From Aquiluna sp. (GTDB taxonomy: Bacteria > Actinomycetota > Actinomycetes > Actinomycetales > Microbacteriaceae): a DNA stretch of 38,078 nucleotides. The stretch spans positions 1 through 38,078 of the forward strand of contig JAGYIH010000007.1 of NCBI GenBank assembly GCA_018402615.1. Direction: 5' to 3'. The position numbers and the translations under genes were made by a program. Under the pieces are notes generated by a model. That model did no database searches. It was not told where the DNA came from and saw only the letters and a program-made list of their open reading frames with translations. Every line of letters starts with the position of its first letter. The first letter of the stretch is position 1. Below, piece after piece: positions 32,258 through 38,078 of the stretch.

Positions 32258-33664
32258 ATGTCAACACTACGTCGTCGTTTTGTTGCTGGGCGCAACCGCG
32301 ACTGCGCAACGGTGAAATGTAGCTGGCTGTGCAACCACAGCCGAGGAAACTAATTAGTGGTTCAACTTCCGGCAGTACTTCAACCGGAAGCGACACTGAG
32401 AGGGCTGCGAATTCTACGCAGATTACCTGGCAGCGAGGGCACCGAGGTGAGATCTAGCACCACAATCATTGACCCAGCATCACTATTCATCGAGTCATTC
32501 GCTGAGTTCGAAGAGTAACCGGCATCCTCATCAACTGGAAACGGATCCCAAGCACTTTGAGACCTAGATTCAGGTTCGTGCCGAGGGTGGCAATCTGCCC
32601 AGACCCAGCTATCTTCCCCACAGTGCCAGGTCTGCTTGCAGACATGGTTGCAACCGGCTTCCTGCATGGTTCCAGCTCCTCAGGCAGTTTCTGACTCCGT
32701 GGACGTGAAACCACACCGCTGACTGGAAGAACTACGGCACCGTTGACGGCACCTTCTACGCAGCACCACTTGGTGCAAACGTGAAGTCCTTTGTCTGGTA
32801 CTCACTAAAGACCTTTGCTGACAACGGCTGGGACATCCCAACCACCTGGGCAGAGCTATTGGCACTTTCCGGACACCAAGTCGCAGCAGCTGGCACTAGC
32901 CAGCCATGGTGTGTTGGTGTTGAGTCCGCTGGTGTTGCAAACTGGTTGGGCAGCTACCGACTGGATGGAAGACCTAATGCCGGCTTCCAGTCTGCAGAGA
33001 CTCATGACCGTTGGGTATCCAACGACCTAGCCTTCAACTCACCTGAGGTTCTTGAGGTAATCAACGAGGCAGACAAGATCCTACGTAACCCTGACTGTCG
33101 GAAACGTCTGTATATTGGGCTACCACCTCTTGCCTGGCTACCGCTGGTGGTGGACTGGCTGATGGCAGCTGTGCAATGCACCGCCAGGCATCATTCATTG
33201 GTGGAATCTTGGCCGCTGACTTCGGCGCTCAGATTGTTACCCCAGAGGACACCGATGTTGAGGTGGGTGGAATTACCACCTTCTACTTCCCAGGTGTATC
33301 CGCTGACAGCCGCCCAGCCCTTGGTGGTGGCGAGTTCGTCGGTGCTTTCTCTGACGCTCCTCAGGTTCAGGCAGTCCAGCACTACCTGACCACTGCTGAG
33401 TGGAACAACCGTAAGGCTGCCGACGGCGGTAGCTGGTTCTCTGCGCACCTTGGCCTATTGCCAGAGAGCGTTGCTGACCCAGTAAACCGTGTTGCAGTTG
33501 AGATCCTTCAGAATGCCTCAACCTTCCGCTTCGACGCATCAGACTTGATGCCAGGAGCTGTTGGTGCAGGTACCTTCTGGACCGAGATGACCGCTTGGTT
33601 TGCCGAGGGCAAGTCAAGCCAGGCCGTTCTGGATGCCATTCAGGCATCCTGGCCCAAAGACTAA
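32258..33664 (+). pseudogene. Sugar ABC transporter substrate-binding lipoprotein, 5' two thirds interrupted by small indels
   Basis: This is the solute-binding protein of a CUT1-type carbohydrate importer, about 445 residues when reconstructed. The start MSTLRRRFVAG follows GAAAGGA. A lipobox-like Ala-Gly-Cys is at 32322-32330, then a Ser/Thr/Gly linker. Fragments in several frames include FAEFEE (32490), RAEGGN (about 32580), FYAAPLGANVKSFVWYS (32754), TTWAELLALS and DLAFNSPEVLEVINEADKILRNPD. From 33176 to the stop at 33664 the frame is intact (HRQASFIGGILAADFGAQ ... AIQASWPKD). This part has the C-terminal lobe typical of alpha/beta-glucoside binding proteins. The nearby GH1 gene suggests a beta-glucoside ligand. 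Confidence 0.85.
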
Positions 33665-33687
33665 TCTGGTCTAGCTAGATGCATCAG

Positions 33688-33717
33688 CTTGAGGGGCTCG
33701 GAAACGAGCCCCTCAAG
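33688..33717 (+). terminator. Perfect 13-bp stem with GAAA loop between binding-protein and permease genes
   Basis: CTTGAGGGGCTCG pairs exactly with CGAGCCCCTCAAG around GAAA. Only two T residues follow, so it is a poor Rho-independent terminator. In binding-protein operons such intercistronic stems stabilise the upstream message and reduce permease expression. It starts 24 nt after the binding-protein stop and ends 29 nt before the permease start. Confidence 0.8.
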
Positions 33718-33745
33718 TTCTGCTAACTCGGGGAAGGGCCGACAA

Positions 33746-34756
33746 GTGCTTACTGGCTTTCTAACAAATCGTGCAACGGGCTGGGAGATTATTGCCCCCA
33801 ACCTGACCATCACCATCTTTGGGCTGCTGACCTTCGCGGCCGTAATTTTCCTAATGTTTGTTCTCGGCGAGAGGGCAAACGTAAAAGCTCAAGAGTGGAT
33901 CAAGTACCTGGTGTTCTTGGTCCCGGCTTTAATTCTTCTCACTATTGGTCTCATATACCCAGCCCTGCGAACCCTTTTCTTGTCCTTCATGGACGCACGC
34001 GGTGAGAACTTCATCGGGCTAGATAACTACATTTGGGCCTTCACTCGCCCTGAGATTTTGATAGTGCTTCGCAACACTCTTATATGGACTCTTGCGGTGC
34101 CACTGTTTTCAACTTCAATCGGTTTGGCCATCGCGTTTTTGACCGACCGCATGAAATATGGTTCCTGGGTGAAGTCCCTCATCTTCATGCCGATGGCCAT
34201 CTCCTTTGTTGGTGCGTCGATCATTTGGCGATTTGTTTATCAATACGAGCCGAATCTCAAAAAAGAAGACATCGGTTTGATGAGCGCAATAGCCAAGGGC
34301 CTGGGGGTTGAAGACCCACCAAACTGGCTACTCGAAGCGCCAATGAACACCTTCTTGCTCATTACAGTAATGGTCTGGATTCAGACCGGTTTTGCCATGG
34401 TTGTGCTTGGTGCTGCCATGAAGAACATCCCGGACGAAATCGTTGAGGCGTCAATGTTGGACGGTGCCAGCCAGTGGCGGCGCTTTAGTCAGATCACGGT
34501 CCCCATGATTAGGGCCACGATTGTTGTAGTTGTAACCACCGTGCTGATTGGAACCCTGAAGGTGTTCGATATCGTCCGCACCATGACCGGTGGAAACTTC
34601 CAGACCAACGTGATCGCAAACGAGATGTTTAACCAGGCCTTCCAGCAAAGAAACTACGGAACCGGTAGTGCGCTGGCAATTTTGTTGTTCATCGGCGTGA
34701 TCCCGATCGTCATGTACAACATTCGACAACTTCGCCGCGAGAGAACGGAACGCTAA
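33746..34756 (+). CDS. Carbohydrate ABC transporter permease (CUT1 family, first subunit)
   Basis: A 336-residue membrane protein with about eight hydrophobic segments; two N-terminal helices precede the usual six-helix MalF-like core. The EAA loop is EASMLDGASQWRRFSQITVP near residue 245. I choose GTG 33746, which has GGGAAGGG 8 nt upstream. The longer frame from 33689 would start inside the intercistronic hairpin. Its last base is shared with the ATG of the next permease (TAATG). It resembles the AglF type of alpha-glucoside permeases; actual substrate inferred from the neighbouring beta-glucosidase. Confidence 0.92.
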   Translation: MLTGFLTNRATGWEIIAPNLTITIFGLLTFAAVIFLMFVLGERANVKAQEWIKYLVFLVPALILLTIGLIYPALRTLFLSFMDARGENFIGLDNYIWAFTRPEILIVLRNTLIWTLAVPLFSTSIGLAIAFLTDRMKYGSWVKSLIFMPMAISFVGASIIWRFVYQYEPNLKKEDIGLMSAIAKGLGVEDPPNWLLEAPMNTFLLITVMVWIQTGFAMVVLGAAMKNIPDEIVEASMLDGASQWRRFSQITVPMIRATIVVVVTTVLIGTLKVFDIVRTMTGGNFQTNVIANEMFNQAFQQRNYGTGSALAILLFIGVIPIVMYNIRQLRRERTER

Positions 34757-35696
34757 TGACTGCCTTAGCCCCAAAACCAAGCGGCCTGAAACTGATCAAG
34801 GGTCGCAAGAAGATGAAGGACGCGTTCAGTTCCCCACTGGCCTCATTCTTTGCAATCGTGATCGCACTGGTCTGGACCATCCCGACATTTGGATTGCTGG
34901 TGACTTCGATTCGTCCGAAGTCCGACATCGTGACCTCTGGCTGGTGGACCTTCTTTACCAGCCCAAACGCAACCGGTGAGAATTACCAGAGCGTTTTGTT
35001 GCAGGGCAACAACGTCACCCCGCCGCTGAGCCAGTACTTCTTCAATAGCTTTGCCATTACGATTCCGGCAGCGATCTTCCCGCTCACGATTGCAGTATTT
35101 GCCGCTTACGCTCTGGCCTGGTTCGAGTTCAAGGGTCGCGACTTTATCTTCTTCTCGATCTTCGCCCTGCAGGTAATTCCGCTGCAGCTAACCCTGATCC
35201 CACTGCTGCAGCTATTTGCTCGCAGTGAGATTGCAGGTGTTCAGGTACTGCCAGATCTGGGGATAACCGGCAGCTACATACCGATTTGGATTGCCCATAC
35301 GATCTTTGGTTTGCCACTGGCAATCTTCTTGCTGCACAACTTCCTGAGGCAGATCCCTCGCGAGCTTGTGGAAGCAGCCAGGGTCGATGGTGCCGGTTGG
35401 TTCATGCTGTTCCGCAAGATCATCTTCCCGCTATCGCTCCCAGCAATTGCATCCTTTGCAATCTTCCAGTTCCTCTGGGTTTGGAATGATTCCGTTTGTC
35501 GGCCTCACTCTTGGTGGTGGCGTGCGAGATTGCTCCGCTGACAGTTCGTTCTGGTGGAGATGGTTGAACCAGAGGTTCGGGCTGGGAGGTCTTGACCGCG
35601 GGTGCGTTTATCTCGATGATCGTGCCGCTGATCGTGTTCTTTGCGCTGCAGAAGTACTTCGTTAGAGGGCTTCTAGCAGGCTCGGTAAAGGGCTAA
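34756..35696 (+). pseudogene. Carbohydrate ABC transporter permease (CUT1 family, second subunit), 3' end frameshifted
   Basis: The MalG-like partner permease. It is intact to about 35485, with six hydrophobic segments and the EAA loop EAARVDGAGWFMLFRKIIFP. After FQFLWVWND the frame is lost. The expected C-terminus (VGLT, EIAPLTVR, GWEVLTAGAFISMIVPLIVFFALQKYFVRGLLAGSVKG) appears in other frames up to TAA 35694-35696. Three indels between about 35485 and 35585 would restore it. With the original frame the protein ends early at 35541. The start at ATG 34756 overlaps the upstream stop. The true stop overlaps the beta-glucosidase stop as CTAA. Probably a sequence error, as in the upstream noisy interval. 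Confidence 0.85.
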
Positions 35697-37072
35697 GACC
35701 TAAGGCTTGTTAGTTCCTTGATCAGCTTCGCGCTGTCCTTCGGGGTTCTAACCTGGGTCACGTGATCAACGTAGAAGATGCCAAAGCGCTTTGCTAGCCC
35801 CTCTGCCCACTCGATGTTGTCCATGAGTGACCAGGCAAAGTAACCTCGCAGATCAACGCCCTGATCCATTGCGTCCAGGGAAGCGCTGATGTGGTTTAGG
35901 TAGTAGTCGACGCGTCCAGCGTCTTTGACTTCGCCAGCAACAAGCTTGTCGTCAAAGGCGCCACCGTTTTCAGTCACATATAAAGGAATACCAGGCAAGC
36001 GCTCTGCTGTTGCCTTCAGGGTCATTGTCATTGAAGGCGCGTGAATCTCCCAGCCCATTTCAGTTCTTGGCTCGTGGGGGTTCATGGCAGCGCCGGTCGG
36101 AGTTCCAGGGAAGAGTGAAAAGTCCTGACCAACAGCCTGCTTGGCCTGCTCAGATGCGGCAATGACTCTAAACGGGGTGTAGTAGTTGATGCCAAGCCAA
36201 TCAATAGGCGCAGCGATCTTCTTTAGCTGGTCTTCCTCTAGGAATGCCCAGTCGGTGATGTGCTTGGTGTTGTCAAAAAGCTTTTGCTCAAGCGGCCTGC
36301 CTGCAAGCAAGTCCAACCAGAAGCGGTTTTGCAATAGGTCGACATAGTCGGCAATGTGCTCAACCTCTGGCTCATCGGCAATTGCGGTGGTGAGGTTTAG
36401 AACAGTGCCGAGGTTTGTAAGGCCATGTGAGCGCAAGACTTCAAGACCAGAGGCGTGAGCGGTCATTAGTCGGTAGGCAGCCTCGAAGCCTTTTGCGGCA
36501 TCTCCCAGTCCTGGTGCGTGGATCTTGGTCGTGTAGCCAAGGTAGGCAGATACCCAGGGCTCATTTAGCGTTGCCCACATCTCAACCTTGTCCCCGAGTC
36601 TTGAGGCCACTACTTCGGTGTAGTCGGCAAAGTAGTTGTGGATGTCCGGGTTGTTCCAGCCACCGATAGCTTGAAGTTCAGAGGGTAGATCCCAGTGGTA
36701 GAGCGTGAGTACTGGCTTGATGTTTCTAGCTCTTAGGCCATCCACCAGGCGCTCATAGAAGTCCAGACCAGCAGCGCTCTTGGTCTTGCCCCCTGGCATG
36801 ACCCTGGGCCAGGAGACCGAGAAGCGGTAGGCGTCAACCCCAAGCCAAGCCAGGTTATCCAGGTCTTCCTCGAGCCTGTTGACGTGGTCGCAGGCGGGGT
36901 CAGCCTTGGTTCCGTCGCTGATGTTTCCAGGGACATTTGCAAAGTCATCCCAGATACTCGAGCCACGGTTTTTTGAGTCGCCTTCCACCTGCCAGGAGGC
37001 GGTAGCGGCCCCAACTATAAAGTTGCTGGGAAATCTCTTGGCTAAGCGGGATGCAGGAGTAATGTCGGACAT
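35693..37072 (-). CDS. Beta-glucosidase, glycoside hydrolase family 1
   Basis: A 459-residue cytoplasmic retaining beta-glycosidase. The acid/base Glu is in TLNEPW near residue 168 and the nucleophile in YVTENGG near 365. The N-terminal FIVGAATASWQVEG and the late WSLMDNIEWAEGLAKRFG are family signatures. It would hydrolyse cellobiose or other beta-glucosides brought in by the adjacent ABC importer, though it is transcribed towards it rather than with it. ATG 37072 is preceded by TAAACT ending 7 nt upstream, so the transcript is probably leaderless. Confidence 0.95.
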   Translation of the reverse strand: MSDITPASRLAKRFPSNFIVGAATASWQVEGDSKNRGSSIWDDFANVPGNISDGTKADPACDHVNRLEEDLDNLAWLGVDAYRFSVSWPRVMPGGKTKSAAGLDFYERLVDGLRARNIKPVLTLYHWDLPSELQAIGGWNNPDIHNYFADYTEVVASRLGDKVEMWATLNEPWVSAYLGYTTKIHAPGLGDAAKGFEAAYRLMTAHASGLEVLRSHGLTNLGTVLNLTTAIADEPEVEHIADYVDLLQNRFWLDLLAGRPLEQKLFDNTKHITDWAFLEEDQLKKIAAPIDWLGINYYTPFRVIAASEQAKQAVGQDFSLFPGTPTGAAMNPHEPRTEMGWEIHAPSMTMTLKATAERLPGIPLYVTENGGAFDDKLVAGEVKDAGRVDYYLNHISASLDAMDQGVDLRGYFAWSLMDNIEWAEGLAKRFGIFYVDHVTQVRTPKDSAKLIKELTSLRS

Positions 37073-37079
37073 GATTGAA

Positions 37080-37085
37080 AGTTTA
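37080..37085 (-). promoter_or_regulatory. Leaderless -10 box of the beta-glucosidase gene
   Basis: TAAACT on the minus strand, then 7 nt (TTCAATC), then ATG 37072. Same hexamer and spacing as crgA. Confidence 0.6.
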
Positions 37086-37103
37086 TTTACTTAGAAGAAG
37101 CCA

Positions 37104-38078
37104 GTGTCTGAAACCCAGTTTATTTTTGAGAATGAGCCCAAGCCAAAGCGCCGGGGTTGGCTTCGCGTATTGCTAATTTCTGTCGTCACCGTCTTTGCCA
37201 TGGTCATAGGCACCCTTGGAGGTGGCTACGTCTATGTCAGCACGCAGCTCTCCGCCGCCGGCATTGATGTCTTCACAACCGATGGTGAAACCTTTGCTCC
37301 ACCAACCGCGGCTCAGATCAATGGCCCAATCAGCGTGCTTCTCATTGGCTCTGACACCAGGGAAGATCAGGGAAATCCAAGCTTTGGTCAAGTTGGCACC
37401 AACCTGGCAGACGTAATCATTTTGATTCACATCGCCGAGGACAGAAAAAACGCTGTCGCCATGAGCATCCCGCGTGACCTGATGGTGTCGGTTCCAGCCT
37501 GCCCTGACCCAGACTCCGATGACATATTCGCGCCCAAGGAGTTTGTTCAGATCAACTCCACCATGAACTATGGCGGACCAGCCTGCACCCTGCTTGCAGT
37601 CCAAGCGCTAACCGGTCTAAAGATCCCATACCTAGGGGTCGTTGACTTCAAGGGCGTAATTGCAATGAGCGAGGCAATTGGTGGGGTTGAGGTTTGTGTC
37701 TCGGAGCCAATCAATGACCCCAAGGCCATGCTCTACCTAGATGCCGGCACCCACACCATTGAGGGCGAGCAGGCGCTGGCCTTTTTGCGGACCAGATACG
37801 GCGTTGGCGACGGCTCGGACCTGTCTCGAATTTCAAACCAGCAGGTGTTTCTGACCTCGATGGTTCGAAAGCTTCGGGACGAGGGTGCTCTCACCAACCC
37901 CTTTACCCTTTTTAGGCTTGCCACCTCAGCTCTTGAGAACATGACCCTATCCCGCTCGCTGACAGACATTGGCGTGCTGTTTGGCATGGCTCGGGAAGTC
38001 AACGATGTTGACCTAGACAAGATCACATTTCTTCGCCTTCCGGTCTATGACCTAGAGGGCGAGTATGCGGGCCGAGTG
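37104..38078 (+). CDS. LCP (LytR-CpsA-Psr) family cell-wall glycopolymer ligase, 3' end cut off by the window
   Basis: A membrane-anchored phosphotransferase that attaches secondary polymers (teichoic acid or arabinogalactan-like) to peptidoglycan. The 325 visible codons start with a basic cytoplasmic N-terminus (KPKRRGWLR), one transmembrane helix (about residues 21-45), then the LCP domain. Conserved parts include VLLIGSDTRE, SIPRDLMVSVP, the FLRTRYGVGDGSDLSRISNQQVF arginine/aspartate block and a late FLRLPVYD. GTG 37104 is the only start before an upstream in-frame TAG (37092), with AGAAG nearby. The frame is open at the right edge. Confidence 0.93.
   Translation, partial: MSETQFIFENEPKPKRRGWLRVLLISVVTVFAMVIGTLGGGYVYVSTQLSAAGIDVFTTDGETFAPPTAAQINGPISVLLIGSDTREDQGNPSFGQVGTNLADVIILIHIAEDRKNAVAMSIPRDLMVSVPACPDPDSDDIFAPKEFVQINSTMNYGGPACTLLAVQALTGLKIPYLGVVDFKGVIAMSEAIGGVEVCVSEPINDPKAMLYLDAGTHTIEGEQALAFLRTRYGVGDGSDLSRISNQQVFLTSMVRKLRDEGALTNPFTLFRLATSALENMTLSRSLTDIGVLFGMAREVNDVDLDKITFLRLPVYDLEGEYAGRV

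Noticed and set aside
33689..33745. Longer start of the first sugar permease
   Set aside because: It would begin inside the intercistronic hairpin; GTG 33746 has a strong ribosome-binding site.
1..38078. CRISPR arrays, insertion sequences, prophage or rRNA
   Set aside because: No regularly spaced repeats, transposase motifs, phage structural genes or rRNA signatures were seen on either strand.

Overview
The window comes from a small-genome, moderate-G+C actinobacterium, most likely a freshwater Microbacteriaceae of the Aquiluna/Rhodoluna type. The evidence is the conserved ppiA - rhomboid - crgA - pabA - pknB - pknA - pbpA - rodA - pstP - fhaB - fhaA order (the arrangement near oriC in Mycobacterium and other Actinobacteria), frequent GTG/TTG starts, very short intergenic gaps and many start codons that look leaderless. 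The genus is an inference; no database search was possible.

Layout. 1-2376: an OpuC/ProU-type osmoprotectant ABC importer (permease cut by the window edge, CBS-containing ATPase, second permease). 2380-3863: an ABC-2 type exporter pair on the minus strand. 3994-14688: the cell-envelope/division signalling block, with cyclophilin, rhomboid protease, CrgA and PabA, then a minus-strand operon fhaA-fhaB-pstP-rodA-pbpA-pknA-pknB that couples peptidoglycan elongation to Ser/Thr phosphorylation. 14805-15683: tRNA-Leu(CAG) followed by a ribbon-helix-helix/PIN toxin-antitoxin pair. 15690-20960: TRIC-like channel, TrhO tRNA hydroxylase, M13 peptidase, thioesterase, GNAT acetyltransferase and an orphan beta-class DNA methyltransferase. 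20914-23396: a thiamine importer (thiP, thiB) behind a TPP riboswitch, with no ATPase gene beside it. 23423-29861: DHA2 drug exporter, VanY-type carboxypeptidase, phosphoglucomutase with a small membrane protein, prephenate dehydratase and a diacylglycerol-kinase-family lipid kinase. 29903-35696: serS, a HAD phosphatase, tRNA-Ser(UGA) and a sugar ABC importer. 35693-37072: a GH1 beta-glucosidase. 37104-end: an LCP cell-wall ligase cut by the window edge.

From about 29.75 kb to 33.17 kb, and again at about 35.49-35.59 kb, every gene is recognisable but broken by scattered small indels. This includes essential serS and a tRNA-Ser that lacks one base of its T stem. I read this as a base-quality problem in the assembly rather than gene decay, and I annotate those genes with approximate ends.

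I did not find a wholly new system. The most interesting local structures are the TPP riboswitch with mutually exclusive pairings that can mask the thiB ribosome-binding site, the ATPase-less thiamine importer whose end is interlocked with an orphan methyltransferase, the toxin-antitoxin pair behind a direct-repeat operator, the set of leaderless -10 boxes that fixes many starts, and the stop-to-stop packing of convergent genes.
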